Source: Ascarosepion bandense (Eukaryota > Mollusca > Cephalopoda > Sepiida > Sepiidae). From it: 64,000 nt of DNA. Shown piece after piece: positions 31,400 to 42,712 of this stretch. The DNA is taken from the NCBI GenBank assembly GCA_037127315.1, contig JBBBDQ010001294.1, forward strand, positions 2,753,001 through 2,817,000. The letters are read 5' to 3'. The position numbers and the translations under genes are program-made. How positions within the stretch are numbered: position 1 is the first letter of the stretch; every line of letters begins with the position of its first letter. The notes under the pieces are model-generated. The model was given only the letters and a program-made list of their open reading frames with translations. It made no database searches and was not told the origin of the DNA.

Positions 31400-32537
31400 A
31401 TAATATGCATTTTGGTAGATAGGCATTACTCTGAATTTACCTCCAAATTCATATAATTGTTAGGAGACATATAATTTCCTGTTATTGGCTAGTTTAATGT
31501 TACTTCTGTGCAAGGCTATTCTTTTATTCAGGCCTTGTGTTGCCCCCATGTATATTTTTGCTCATTCATTACATTTTAAAGCATAAATTACGTCTTTAGA
31601 GTTGCAGCTCAGATGCAGCTTTTATTTCGAATGTAGATGTGTTTTCGAACTTGAAATGTTTTCCTTCTATTATTATGTTGCACACTCCACACCTTTTTTC
31701 TTGCATTTTGCGACCTCCTGTCTTGTGTGTTGCTCGAATTTTGATGAGGTTAGAATGTTTTTTAAATTTTGGGTTTGGCGTTTGCTTTTAATTATTTTAG
31801 TCGTTTTTAAGATTTCCTTTATTTATCATTTTTGTTGAATAATTCTATGTGTTTTGATCTTTGTAAATAATTCTGGGTTGTTTTTGTTGTGTTGAAACGT
31901 ATGCTGGAATGTTTTCTTTTTTTTCATGTTTTTTTGTTGTTGTTGAGATTCTAATGGTATTTTTTTCTGAAAGTTTAAAACCCTTGTTTATTAGTGGAGT
32001 GGTTTATCCTCTTATTTATAATGTTTTTCGTAGTTCCTCTAGCCATATTTTACGGATGGTTTCGTCAGATATTATTGTGCAAATATTATTGTGCAAGACA
32101 GTCAGTCAGATAAATGCCATACGTGGTACATGCTTAGGTGATCATGTCTCAAAAGTGACATGATTGACTGGGCAGAAGATTATGCCGCAGTAGGTTGCCA
32201 TTACTTTCTGGTTACCAGCCAAGGCTATTGAATCCAATCTGTCCTCTTATTTAACCCATAACTGTGGAAAGAGACGGATTAATACCTTCCTTTCCCAAGG
32301 GTACTTGCGAGTAAGTGAATGCAATGAATTCAACTAGTATTCGAACTCGGCTCCCTGATTTTCTTGTTCCGAGCCGATATCCACTGTGCCACAATGGTAG
32401 GGGATGGATTTTTTACAACTTTTAGGGTGGTGACTCTTGAAATGGAAGTATTGCTGTGTGTCTGTGGGTTTATGATAAATGTCTGTGATGATGTAATTGT
32501 TTTTGTTTTTTATGAGTATGTCTAGGAATGGCAATTC

Positions 32538-32565
<28 letters not shown>
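31400..32565 (-). pseudogene. PLE (RT end plus GIY-YIG) interrupted by a SINE
   Basis: Minus strand: frame 32400-32560 reads NELPFLDILIKNKNNYIITD and KPTDTQQYFHFKSHHPKSCK. After the SINE, at about 31960-32090, it resumes as (C)TIISDETIRKIWLEELRKT and LINKGF. At about 31410-31640 broken text reads VIYALKCNE, YMGATQGLNKRIALHRSNIK, then ANNRKLYV. That is the PLE order RT tail, linker, GIY-YIG endonuclease (YMG here). It is cut at its 5' side by (TA)n at 32540-32570. Region 30951-31400 is T-rich non-coding sequence, probably its 3' part. Confidence 0.7.
32097..32395 (-). mobile_element. tRNA-derived SINE (OR2-like) nested in a PLE
   Basis: Complete: minus strand starts TGTGGCACAGTGGATATC and has a B box in GTTCGAATACTAGTTG; it ends in TATCTGACTGACTG. 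It splits PLE coding sequence, so it inserted later. Confidence 0.85.
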
Positions 32566-32570
<5 letters not shown>

Positions 32571-32572
<2 letters not shown>

Positions 32573-32851
32573 AATAACATTTTGTCACTTCAACATCCTA
32601 CCTCCAGAGTTTTTAGACAGTCCTATTTGTCTCCTTTCTTCTGGGGGTGGGATGATATCAGCAATTTATGGTATCATTCATTTATATGATAAAGAAATAG
32701 TTTTAAGGTATGCTATATTTATGGGTAAATGTGATCAACATCAAAGGATTGATTATATAAAGGTGGACGCTGGGATCAACACTGAAAGACAACAGTCTGT
32801 TTCATGCTTGAATACAATCTTCAATTAAACAGTATATTTATCAATAATTCT

Positions 32852-32907
<56 letters not shown>

Positions 32908-33059
32908 CACAACAGTAAAAGAGGTACTGGGTAGACCAGTAAACGATTATAAAAAAATTGCTCAGTGCACAATCAAAAGAACTGAATATGCATCACCAAC
33001 AATACATTAAAGAACAAAATGTTCACCACTTACTTGATCCCCAGATGTCAACCATATCG
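32571..33059. other. No recognised feature apart from (TA)n
   Basis: (TA)n at 32857-32906. The remainder is unassigned. Confidence 0.4.
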
Positions 33060-33550
33060 GTTTCATTACGCTGTACAATCCAACGGAGAGTCTGCAATAG
33101 AATCGATCCCAACCTTTCAGCTCCACTATAGTTACTTTCTCATCTACGAGAGGTGGCTTCCCTCTGTCTCTTCTACGAATACTTTCACAGCTTCTGCTCT
33201 GATGAGCTTAGCTCCCTGGTGCATACTTCACACGGATTTACTTGAGCTACTAGACTGTGGTTCATCCCACAGCGCCAGTTCTGCTTACCAAAAGTGGCTC
33301 ACTTGGCACTCGCATTCGCTTCCTCCCCATCCTTTTACAGTAAAAAACAATCAAACGTAGCCGCAGCTTTTACTTCATCAGCTTCTTTTTTCACACTTCC
33401 CGCCCATGGAACTTCCTTCCGTATACTTGCTTCCCTGATTGCTATAATCTCCAAGAGTTTAAATGCTATGTCAATTACCATCTCTTATCTCTTTGACTTG
33501 CATCTTTTCCCAGATACCCCCTGTATCCTGTTCTTCTCCCTTTTTGTTTT
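33060..33550 (+). pseudogene. LINE C-terminal part (CR1/Jockey-type), left of nested 5S element
   Basis: Plus-strand reading contains NPTESLQ-like, YTNTFTASALMSLAPWCILH-like and the final block near 33370-33470 (FFTLPAHGTSFRILASL frame, shifted). The copy resumes at 33839. Confidence 0.75.
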
Positions 33551-33838
33551 CATCATCATCATCATCATCATCATTATTTACCTATCACACCCAGATGGTG
33601 CATAGGGCAGCAACATTTTGTTGCTGTTTCTGTAACAAACTGTTTTATACGGGGCAGGGTTGTTAGCTCTGCACCCAACCCCCAAAACTGGAGGACCGAT
33701 GGACCATTCTTGGTCCTTACGTTTACAGCATCTGGTATTCCCAAATGGTCACCCATTTAAGTACTGATCTGGCTCGATGTTGCTTAACTTCAGCGATCGG
33801 ACGGGAACCGGTGCATTCAACACTGTATAGCCGTAGAC
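33551..33838 (-). mobile_element. 5S-rRNA-headed SINE (SINE3 type)
   Basis: Minus strand: a 120-bp 5S rRNA-like head (33838 down to 33719), a roughly 140-bp body (GGACCAAGAATGGTCCATCG, then TTTTGGGGGTTGGGTGCAGA, CTAACAACCCTGCCCCG), and an (ATG)n/(GAT)n tail at 33573-33551. Being inserted in a LINE and ending in a simple-repeat tail marks it as a retroposed SINE rather than a 5S gene. The flanks CCCTTTTTGTTTT and CCCTTTTCGCTTT may be a diverged target duplication. Confidence 0.75.
33719..33838 (-). pseudogene. 5S rRNA-like head of the SINE
   Basis: Starts GTCTACGGCTATACAGTGTT, continues CCCGTCCGATCGCTGAAGTT and AAGCAACATCGAGCC (box A region), then ATGGGTGACCATTTGGGAAT (box C region), ending ATGCTGTAAACGT. 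Its length of 120 nt equals a normal 5S rRNA. Several substitutions in helices suggest it is not a functional rRNA. Confidence 0.8.
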
Positions 33839-34152
33839 CCTTTTCGCTTTACTCTCACGTAACTCTCTTCACACCAGTATTCTCATCCTTCCTTTGACCA
33901 CTCTCTGACACACCTTGTAACCTGTCTCTTGTTCTCTTCGCCCTCTTCTTATGTAGTCCCCCCCCCATTGCACACCAGCGGCAGTGTCTCACTTTTTGCT
34001 CTACTTTCACATACTCTCCCTGAAGTATTCCCATCCTTCTTTTATCCATTCTCTGACACCCACTAGAACCTGTCCCTCATTCTCTTTGCTTTTCTTTTAT
34101 GCGCACTAGTGGTAGTACTGCCTTACTTGGGGTGAAACGATTATAAAAAAAA
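33839..34152 (+). mobile_element. LINE 3' UTR, continuation, partly duplicated
   Basis: Two similar 3' UTR segments in a row (ending near 33965 and 34152), the second with the terminus CCTTACTTGGGGTGAAACGA and an A-run. Confidence 0.7.
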
Positions 34153-34203
34153 AACGCATTTCTTTACACTTCATATACATGAAGTGTTAAGAAATGCGTT
34201 TTC
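34147..34203. repeat. Near-perfect palindrome at LINE tail
   Basis: AACGCATTTCTTTACACTTC, a short loop ATAC, and the reverse complement ending GAAATGCGTTTT; arms about 24 bp. Confidence 0.9.
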
Positions 34204-34326
34204 TTGTTTTTTAGAATTAGAAAGTGAAATATGAAATCATTCTTTCTATACAGCAATTGCAATCGTTTTTTTTAAGGTCTTAATTCTTGTTCTTTTATTT
34301 AATGTGAACTCCACTGAGCAATCAGC

Positions 34327-35500
34327 TTAATGAGTCATATAACAGAACTCATCGTCTGGATTCTGATGAAGATAGTGAACAGCAGAATCGGTTCAGATAT
34401 AGGACAAGAAAAATGCAGATTCTTTAAAGATACTGGAACAAAGAAAGCAATATTCATGCTTAGAATGCGATCAGAAAGAGCAATACAAATGCAGAGACCT
34501 ACAACTGTGCTTTATAGACTACACAAAGGTGCTAGACAAAATACGCCACAAAGACTTGTTAGAGATGCTCGGCAACGTTGACATATTCGGGAAAGACATT
34601 AAGATAATCAAGAACCTATATTAGTAGCAAACCACTTGCATATGGATAGGAAATTAATTCAGCAGATATACAAAAATAGAAAGGGGCCTAAGACAAGGAT
34701 GCGTTTTCTCACCAATACAGCAAAACAATTCTGAGAGAGCTAGAATCTTTGCCAGGATTCCTCATTGGCAGCCACAATCTCAATAATATATGATACGTGC
34801 ATGACGCAGTGCTGATAGCAGACATGGAAAGGAAAATGGAAGACCAACTGCAGAAGGTAGCAAGAGAAAGTGAAAAGAAAGGACTTCAAGAAAACTGAAT
34901 GCATGGTCATGAGCAAAAAAAAAAAAAATGATCCCAAAATGCCACTTACAGATCGAGGAAACTAAAATAAAACAAATAAAAAAATTTAAATATGTGAGAC
35001 GTGTTCATAGTGAAAAGTGTGACACTGAAATGCATGGCATGGCCAAGGACGCATTTCAAAAGCTAACCAGAGTACTTAAAGACAGGAAGAACTCATTGGA
35101 AACAAAGAAAATAGTGTTAGACTGCTATGTGATATCAGCTTTTCTATATGGCAGCAAATGTTGGACAATCCCTTCAAGGATGAAGGAGAGGCTCGAAGCA
35201 ACAGAAATCTGGTTCTACAGAAGGATGCTGAAGATACCATGGACCGAGCACATGAGCAAAGACAAGGTGCTGGAAATGATGCAAACAAGAAAAAAAACTC
35301 ATAATGAGAAAGGCGGGTTTGGAGAATCTAATATTCACAGGATGAATAAAGGAAAAGAGATAAGGAAAATCAGCACAGGGCATATTTGATGAGATTGAGT
35401 AAATGAATGGTGGAGCGGTGTTTGGGATAGACATTAAGAGTGACAATGGACAGAAGTTCATGATTGCTTATGTCCTGAAAGGACATAGCACCCAAAGAAG
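34327..35500 (+). pseudogene. RTE-type LINE, RT to C-terminus
   Basis: Frame 34330-34581 reads KIVNSRIGSDIGQEKCRFFK and TKKAIFMLRMRSERAIQM. The next readings give FIDYTKVLDKIRHKDLLEML (motif A), RGLRQGCVFSP (motif B) and a frame-broken RYMHDAVLIAD where YADD is expected. Frame 34928-35389 has KIKQIKKFKYVRRVHSEKCD, ISAFLYGSKCWTI and WFYRRMLKIPWTEHMSKDKV. The 3' end at about 35490 matches the tail region of 24205-24610 (TGCTTATGTCCTGAAAGGAC). Inactive. Confidence 0.85.
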
Positions 35501-35698
35501 AAATATTTTCATTACATTCATTTGCTTGTTCCTTTCTTTCCCTTAAGTCACATCACTGTACATACACTTATTGTTAGAGACTTTCCTTTTCAAAGAACAT
35601 ATATACAGACACTTGCTTCAAGCAGTTTTGCCTCACATGAGATCATTTTTGAGTTGGCTTACAAAGTTTTTCGATTAAAATTATTCACTTTTTGTATC

Positions 35699-35990
35699 AG
35701 TCAGTTAATATATGTGACACACACTTGGGTGATCATGTCTTTTTTTATTCATAACTGACTAGACAGATTTTCTCACAGCAGGTTGCTATTTCTTTCTACA
35801 GTAGACTGGTTGCCAACCAAGGCTATAGAAACCAGTTTGTCCTGCTATTAAACCCATAGCTGAATGGAGAAGAGTTAAATTAATACTTTTCTTAAGTGGG
35901 TTTATGCATAACTGAATGCAACTAATTCAACTAGAATTCAAACTTGGCTTCCTGATTTCTTATTCTTAGCTGATATCCATTGCAACACAA
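35699..35990 (-). mobile_element. tRNA-derived SINE (OR2-like), diverged
   Basis: Minus strand TTGTGTTGCAATGGATATC start, B-box region GTTTGAATTCTAGTTG, and tail TAACTGACTGATAC. More substitutions than the 11663 copy. Confidence 0.8.
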
Positions 35991-36745
35991 AATCTTTTCA
36001 CTTTTCCTTATTTTTTTTTCAATTGGATTAGATAGACTGAACTATCGCCCGGTTCACACTCCACCCAAGTCTATTGAGCAGGTGTAGAGGCTCATCCCTT
36101 GTTCCCTGTTTAGGATGTGGTTTCCGGCTTTCTCTTTTCCAATCTTTTCACTTTTCCTTATTTTTTTTTCAATTGGATTAGATAGACTGAACTATCGCCC
36201 GGTTCGCACTCCACCCACGTCTATTAAACAGGTGTAGAGGCTCATCCCTTGTTCCCTGTTTAGGATGTGGTTTCCGGCTTTCTCTTTTCCAATCTTTTCA
36301 CTTTTCCTTATTTTTTTTTTTCAGTTGGATTAGATAGACTGAACTATCGCCCGGTTCACACTCCACCCACGTCTATTGAACAGGTGAAGAGGCTCATCCC
36401 TTGTTCCCTGTTTAGGATGTGGTTTCCGGCTTTCTCTTTTCCAATCTTTTCACTTTTCCTTATTTTTTTTTCAATTGGATTAGATAAACTGAACTATCGC
36501 CCGGTTCACACTCCACCCAAGTCTATTGAGCAGGTGTAGAGGCTCATCCCTTGCTCCTTGTTTAGGATGTGGTTTCCGGCTTTCTCTTTTCCAATCTTTT
36601 CACTTTTCCTTATTTTTTTTTCAATTGGAGTAGATAGACTGAACTATCGCACGGTTAACACTCCACCCACGTCTATTGAACAGGTGTAGAGGCTCATCCC
36701 TTGTTCCCTGTTTAGGATGTGGTTTCCAGCTTTCTCTTTTCCAAT
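35991..36745 (+). repeat. LINE 3'-UTR tandem repeat, about 150-bp unit x 5
   Basis: AATCTTTTCACTTTTCCTTA starts at 35991, 36141, 36291, 36443 and 36593. Each unit contains ACTATCGCCCGGTTCACACT and GAGGCTCATCCCTTG. The same unit (162 bp) is expanded in the opposite orientation at 40380-41291. Confidence 0.95.
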
Positions 36746-36823
36746 CTTTTCACTCATACATAGCCCCCTGCACACCAGTGGCCTAACCGCCTTGCCCGGG
36801 GTGATATGATTAAAAAAAAAAAA
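36746..36823 (+). mobile_element. LINE 3' terminus
   Basis: CACACCAGTGGCCTAACCGC, then CTTGCCCGGGGTGATATGAT and an A-run; it belongs to the repeat array just upstream. Confidence 0.85.
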
Positions 36824-36919
36824 ACTTTTTGTTATTCTAATTATATAAAATTTTATTCTTGTTGAATTCAAGCAAAAACAAAGTTTCTTTTCTGCTATAC
36901 AAGTCATTTTTTTCTATTC

Positions 36920-37680
36920 ATCACCAAAGAAGGATCTGCAATGTAATAGATCCTGACTTGGCATCTTGACTTCAGACACTTTCTCACCAATGTGGCATAG
37001 CTTCTCGCTGTCTTTTCTACAAATATTTTCAAAGCAACTGCTCTGATGAGCTTTCTTCACTTATGTGCAGACTACAGGTATTTGTGGTGCAGTGGATAAT
37101 GACTCAGAATGAGAGATTGGGGGTGCCAAGTTTGAATTCCAGTTGAATTCCTTGCATTCACTTACTCACAAATACCCTTGAGAAAGGTATTAATCCATCT
37201 CTTCCCTCCAGTTATGAGTTAAATAATAGGACAGATCAGATTCTATAGCTTAGGCTGACAACCAGTCTATCACAGAAATCAACCTACTGTGGGATAATCT
37301 TCTGCTCAGTCTGTCATGTGTCTTTTGAGACACGATCACCCAAAGTGTGTATCATGTATGGCACTTATCTGACTGACTAGATTGACATTTAAGTTCCAAA
37401 CATTTACTGTTGAAATCATTAAAGGTAACTGTCACTTCTATCTCAACAGTTTTTTTCTTGCACTTCCTGTCTGTGGAACTCCCTTCCATTTACTTGCTTC
37501 CCTGATAGCTACAATCTTCAAAAATTTAAATGCAATGTTAATTGCTATCTTCTTTCTTCTTGAATCCCACTCATCACTTATCCTTTCCTTAATCCTCCCT
37601 ATACTCAGTCTTTTCTCTAAAGTTCACTTCCTGTACCTCCCTGCATACTAGTGGCATTCCTACCTTGCTAAAAAAACACG
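36920..37680 (+). pseudogene. LINE C-terminal part interrupted by a SINE
   Basis: Left part near 36930-37075 reads like DPDLAS, FYKYFQSNCSDELSSLM. Right part 37382-37651 includes TFTVEIIKGNCHFYLNSFF and LPVCGTPFHLLASL, then 3' UTR to about 37675. The SINE at 37081-37380 splits them. Confidence 0.8.
37081..37380 (+). mobile_element. tRNA-derived SINE (OR2-like), plus orientation
   Basis: Starts TTGTGGTGCAGTGGATAATG, B-box region GTTTGAATTCCAGTTG, ends GCACTTATCTGACTGACT. Inserted in LINE coding sequence. Confidence 0.85.
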
Positions 37681-39715
37681 ACTGATGCTTCTGTATTATG
37701 GTAATATAGAAGTAGGCAGAGTATAATTGAGACTTTTGTTTAATTCCCTGACAATAATTACAACAAAAATGAGGACAAGAACCCTAAGTGTAAGTAATAG
37801 AAATAAAATTCAGTCATTTCATGGCTAAAGTTTATCTGTAATTTTTAACAAAAAATTATACGGTTCTAAAAAAAAATAACAGACACAAAAATGAATCGCC
37901 GTCCTGCGGCCTCGGCCGAGATAGAACCCACTACCCCACTCCAGTATTCCCTGTGTATTTGGAACCCTGGTGCAATTTGTAGCAAAATTCATAATCTTGT
38001 GAAATAGCTGAATACTTGATGCTTCGCCATGGCTACCAAGGGTGTTTTTATTGTGACACCAACACTTGATGGGTTGCCTCCAGGCCCTATCCTGTTATTT
38101 AACCCATAACTGGATAAAAATGAATAAGAAAACACAACAAAGGAAAACATTAATGAAATCTCAACTGAGACCAACTTTATTATTCTTTACAGGACAGTCG
38201 TTATCCTTTCCCTCAGAGCAGTGTTTCTCAGCCTTTTTACTTCAGGGTGAACTCATATAATAACTAAAACTCTGCAGCACAATTTAAATTTTAATAAGAT
38301 AAAATTAGTCATGAAATTTGAAAATATAAAATTTTCGTTTAGCATTCCCAAATATTAGCGGCACAGTTTTCTTTTAAAGGGTATTCATGAAGAATCTATT
38401 TTTTTCATTCTTTTTTTTTAGAGTGACCAATAATTATTATCCACTCCTTCATAAAGATTAAGTAATTTAGCATCCAGTTTAAATATCAAATAACAAAGAC
38501 TTGACTTCGACATGGAAGCCATGTGCTTGATGTCTCTAACTTTTTTCAAATAAATATTTTTTAAATATAAAAATAATTCGTAAATTACTCTTCTGTTAAA
38601 TCATGGTGCACATGGCTGCCTTTCAAGATGAATTGGTGCCACACTGGTTGAGAAATACTGCATTTGAGGAAAGATTTGTTAAAATTTATGATAACGAGAT
38701 CATTATGAAATGTCAATTCATTTTGACTTTTATTCATTTTTTAAAAAAAATCAAATTCATTTCTGTGGTGACATAAGTACAATTGTTATCAAAACGTTTT
38801 CAAAATATCTGTACAGAATGTGAGACTAATAAAAAAATGTAGTAGCTATTCCTTATGTATATATATATATATACTCAATATCTTTATCCGAATTAAAAGT
38901 CTCACATTTTTTCGTCAATTTTTGTTGCAAGTACCAAATTTTCATTTTTTAAACATACTATAAAACAAAAATTAATAAAATTTATATATGTATGCATTGA
39001 AACGATGTGGCATATCAAATACGGCGCATATGTATAGCGTTCATGAAATATTTCTTGGTTATTTCTTTAACCACAAATCTGCCCAATAGTAAAAAAAAAA
39101 AAATCTATAACGGAATGTACTTCCCTCACTGGCCAATCATGGAGTCAAAAGAGATCAAATTTCTTGTTAAGTGTCTTTTTTTTTTTTTGAGTACCTGCCA
39201 TGGAGAAATATTTTGAAAGATACTGAATTTAATTTTCACTGGGCGTTTTATAGTAATGGCCTTGTGCCAGATTAAGAAGAGCAATATTCTAAGAATATTG
39301 GTCATCAGACAATTTTAAAACATATGTGATAAATGTAAGTGTAAAAAACTTGCTTGAAGGTAATCAACAATTAGTTAACAAGCAAGAAATGTGGCTGAAT
39401 TTTAAATATCGCAATATTTATATCCATCATTAACTATTTTTCTTGTAGTACATAATTTTATTAATGCTGTAAAATTGAACTTATTCAAAACAGTGTCATA
39501 AAAAAGAGCCTGACCCTGCCTTATGCAGGGTGTGCAGGAAATTTTTGTTTAATCTTAAGGGCTTGGAATCCTCATGTTCAAAACCAACTTTGTGTCATAT
39601 CCAGCCTCAGTGGAAAGGTTACTGGGAAAATACCCAGTGTAATAGGGAAGAGCTGAGCAAGGAAAATGACAAAATATATAATTTTAATAAATAAATTAAA
39701 AGGAATAAAAAAAAA
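37681..39715. other. 2-kb stretch with only scraps
   Basis: A 29-bp SINE scrap (CCTGTTATTTAACCCATAAC) lies at about 38089-38114, and a short (TA)n at 38860-38874. A GC-richer patch at 37895-37990 (minus: GTGGGTTCTATCTCGG, B-box-like) may be an old tRNA-derived piece. No gene seen. Confidence 0.4.
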
Positions 39716-39993
39716 CTGCATTCCTTACTCTTCAGAGATGAATCAAAGAACAAAAATGGTGTGCAAGCAATTAAAAATCAATGATTTTATTCTAATAGTT
39801 TCTTCTCACCTATGGAAACTTCTTTCAGCATCTTGTATTTTTTTTTCAACTGCACTATGCAAAAATCCAGATTCAATGTCAGTCATCACTGAATCCAGTA
39901 TTTACTATTGTCTTTATTCCTCAGTAATGTTTTGTTCACTTTCAATTACCTCCCAACTTGCATCTTAGTGGCTGTATTGCCTTACTTAGGGTG
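39716..39993 (+). mobile_element. LINE 3' end, tail replaced by (TA)n
   Basis: Decayed C-terminal block (TTTCTTCTCACCTATGGAAA region), 3' terminus CCTTACTTAGGGTGAAATGA, then (TA)n at 39998-40033 instead of poly(A). Confidence 0.65.
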
Positions 39994-39996
39994 AAA

Positions 39997-40035
<39 letters not shown>

Positions 40036-40262
40036 AGTTTTGTTAAAAATGACAGCAGACAAAGTTCTGTGATTAAATCTTTTACATATTTTTTTTGTTG
40101 GTAAATAAATTATATAAAAATTATCCAAATGTTTTATATATCCAAGCACATTAAGCTATACATTTAGCCATTTTCAAGGATGAATTTTATTTTACTTTTA
40201 ACTGAATATATGGATATTTTTATGTATGTATCTAGAGTTATAAGAATGTTTTGTTTAACAAG

Positions 40263-40295
40263 AAAACTCACGTTACACCTCTCTGACCACAGCTC
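40263..40295 (-). repeat. Left piece of a dispersed repeat split by a LINE
   Basis: ACTCACGTTACACCTCTCTG joins, across the LINE at 40296-41292, with AATACACATGGAGACATACC at 41303-41331. The unbroken inverted relative is at 54430-54510. Confidence 0.6.
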
Positions 40296-41292
40296 TATTT
40301 TTTTTTTTTTTTTTTTTTTTAATCATATCACCCCGAGCAAGGCAGTAACGCCACTGATGCGCAGGGGGCTACGTAAGGGTAAAAAGAATGGAAAAGAGAA
40401 AGCCGAAAACCGCATCCTAAACAGGAAACAAGGGATGAGCCTCTTCACCTGTTCAATAGATGTGGGTGGAGTGTGAACCGGGCGATAGTTTAGTCTATCT
40501 ACTCCAATTGAAAAAAAAAATAAAATAATAAAGGAAAAGAGTGAAAAGATTGGAAAAGAGAAAACCGGAAACCGCATCCTAAACAGGAAACAAGGGATGA
40601 GCCTCTTCACCTGTTCAATAGATGTGGGTGGAGTGTGAACCGGGCGATAGTTTAGTCTATCTACTCCAATTGAAAAAAAAAATAAAATAATAAAGGAAAA
40701 GAGTGAAAAGATTGGAAAAGAGAAAACCGGAAACCGCATCCTAAACAGGAAACAAGGGATGAGCCTCTTCACCTGTTCAATAGATGTGGGTGGAGTGTGA
40801 ACCGGGCGATAGTTTAGTCTATCTACTCCAATTGAAAAAAAAAATAAAATAATAAAGGAAAAGAGTGAAAAGATTGGAAAAGAGAAAACCGGAAACCGCA
40901 TCCTAAACAGGAAACAAGGGATGAGCCTCTTCACCTGTTCAATAGATGTGGGTGGAGTGTGAACCAGGCGATAGTTTAGTCTATCTACTCCAATTGAAAA
41001 AAAAAATAAAATAATAAAGGAAAAGAGTGAAAAGATTGGAAAAGAGAAAACCGGAAACCGCATCCTAAACAGGAAACAAGGGATGAGCCTCTTCACCTGT
41101 TCAATAGATGTGGGTGGAGTGTGAACCGGGCGATAGTTTAGTCTATCTACTCCAATTGAAAAAAAAAATAAAATAATAAAGGAAAAGAGTGAAAAGATTG
41201 GAAAAGAGAAAACCGGAAACCGCATCCTAAACAGTAAACAAGGGATGAGCCTCTTCACCTGTTCAATAGATGTGGGTGGAGTGTGAACCGGT
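40296..41292 (-). mobile_element. LINE 3' end with expanded 162-bp tandem repeat
   Basis: T-run 40297-40320 (poly(A) on minus), terminus CATATCACCCCGAGCAAGGC, then about 5.6 copies of a 162-bp unit (starts at 40541, 40703, 40865, 41027, 41189). 162 is a multiple of 3, which keeps a 311-codon frame open on the minus strand; this is 3' UTR, not a protein. Units are nearly identical (one G-to-A in the 40865 unit's GGGCGATAG stretch). Confidence 0.9.
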
Positions 41293-41479
41293 TAGGTATC
41301 ATTTAAATACACATGGAGACATACCAAACTCTGTCCATAACATCCTCGTTGATAATACAAATATAATAGCATTGTCCACATAAAAAAGGCTGCAGTAATG
41401 GAAGCCTTATTAACAAAAAAACGAGCTATGAACATGATCACAATGTACTGAACATATTTGCAAATAAGACATTCTTATA

Positions 41480-41830
41480 ACTTTAGATATATGGGGAAAT
41501 GTATATTCCTAGGAGATTGGGACAACATATTTTTTTAGGAGAAAGTGACAATGTATGCTTTTAGGAGATTTGGACAACATATGTATTTAGGAGAATGGAA
41601 GTGTATGTTTTTAGGTGATTGGGACAACATATGTTTTTAGATTGAGATAACATATTTGTAGAAGATTGGGACAATATTTGCTTTTTGATTAGCACAGCAT
41701 ATTTTTTTAGATTAGGACAGCATGTTTATAGAAAACTGGGACAACATGTTTTTAGGAGAATGAGACAATGTATGCTTTTACGAGACTGGTACAACATATG
41801 TTTTTAGGAGAATGGGACAATGTGAATTTG
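41480..41830. repeat. Degenerate array of about 30-bp units
   Basis: Variants of GGGACAACATATGTTTTTAG and GAGAATGGGACAATGTATGC alternate about a dozen times. The reverse complement of the same motifs makes up 44810-45020. Confidence 0.85.
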
Positions 41831-42435
41831 ATCCTTAATGAAATCATAAGATTCTTTCAATGAATTCCAGTAAACATGAATTTCATTATTTCATTCCATC
41901 TTTTATGCATGCTTCAAAAAATAGAGCAATAGCCTTTACTTGTGTGTTTAGAATCAAGGGTTTTCAGTTATTTGAATTAGATTAGAGTATACTGGTTTCA
42001 ATCCTGGATAGAATCACTTCTAAAAACATTGCCTCCCTAAATTTATACACAAATCATGCAGATACTTGCTGAGATTTCTTCCTAGCTAATAAGATGGACC
42101 ATGTCTTGGTCTCATCCACTATATTTTGTTTTTCACTTATGTTGAAATAAGAATGCTATAATCACTTGACTGTATCCCTTTTGTGCAATAACACCATTCT
42201 TGCTGTATGAACTTTTAGCTTTATTTTGCTTTACTTTGCCTCGATTTGACTTGTAAATGCATGTATATTGTCTGCTTAGCATTATTTTTGCTCAGTTTTT
42301 GTCTTTCTTTTATTATCATTTGTTGGAAACTTGTCTTTTCTGTTTGTTGGGTGTTTCTGCCAATTCTGTTTAACTTGACAAAGTAACATGAGGTAAGGAT
42401 CAAGAGTCTATGATATACATATCAACCTTGTATGA
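41831..42435. other. No recognised feature
   Basis: AT-rich; nothing supported. Confidence 0.4.
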
Positions 42436-42612
42436 CTGTTCTTAGGCAATTGCCATCTTCTATCTCCTTGAATCCCACTTCTCCCTTACCCTTTCTTCAT
42501 CCACTATACTGATTTTTTTTTCTTTTTCTCTCTTTCCTCTCCTCTCTCTGCAACCCCCTGTGCACTAGTGGTAGTATTGCCTTGCTTGGGGTAAAACAAC
42601 TATAAAGAAAAA
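42436..42612 (+). mobile_element. LINE 3' UTR fragment
   Basis: Ends CCTTGCTTGGGGTAAAACAA after CCCCCTGTGCACTAGTGG; only 3' UTR and a few C-terminal codons remain. Confidence 0.75.
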
Positions 42613-42712
42613 TTAATGAATGCTTTCTTATTACTATAAAAATTATTTATTATAACTAAATTTATTATCCTCTTTATTATAATAAAGACTGTTGTGTATT
42701 TATTGGTGTATA

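Noticed and set aside
33719..33838. Functional 5S rRNA gene
   Set aside because: Continues into a SINE body and (ATG)n tail, lies inside a LINE and has several helix-breaking substitutions; no T-run terminator at its 3' end.
40323..41258. 311-residue repeat protein on the minus strand
   Set aside because: It lies in a LINE 3' UTR whose 162-bp unit is a multiple of three; the opposite-orientation array with 150-152-bp units lacks a long frame.
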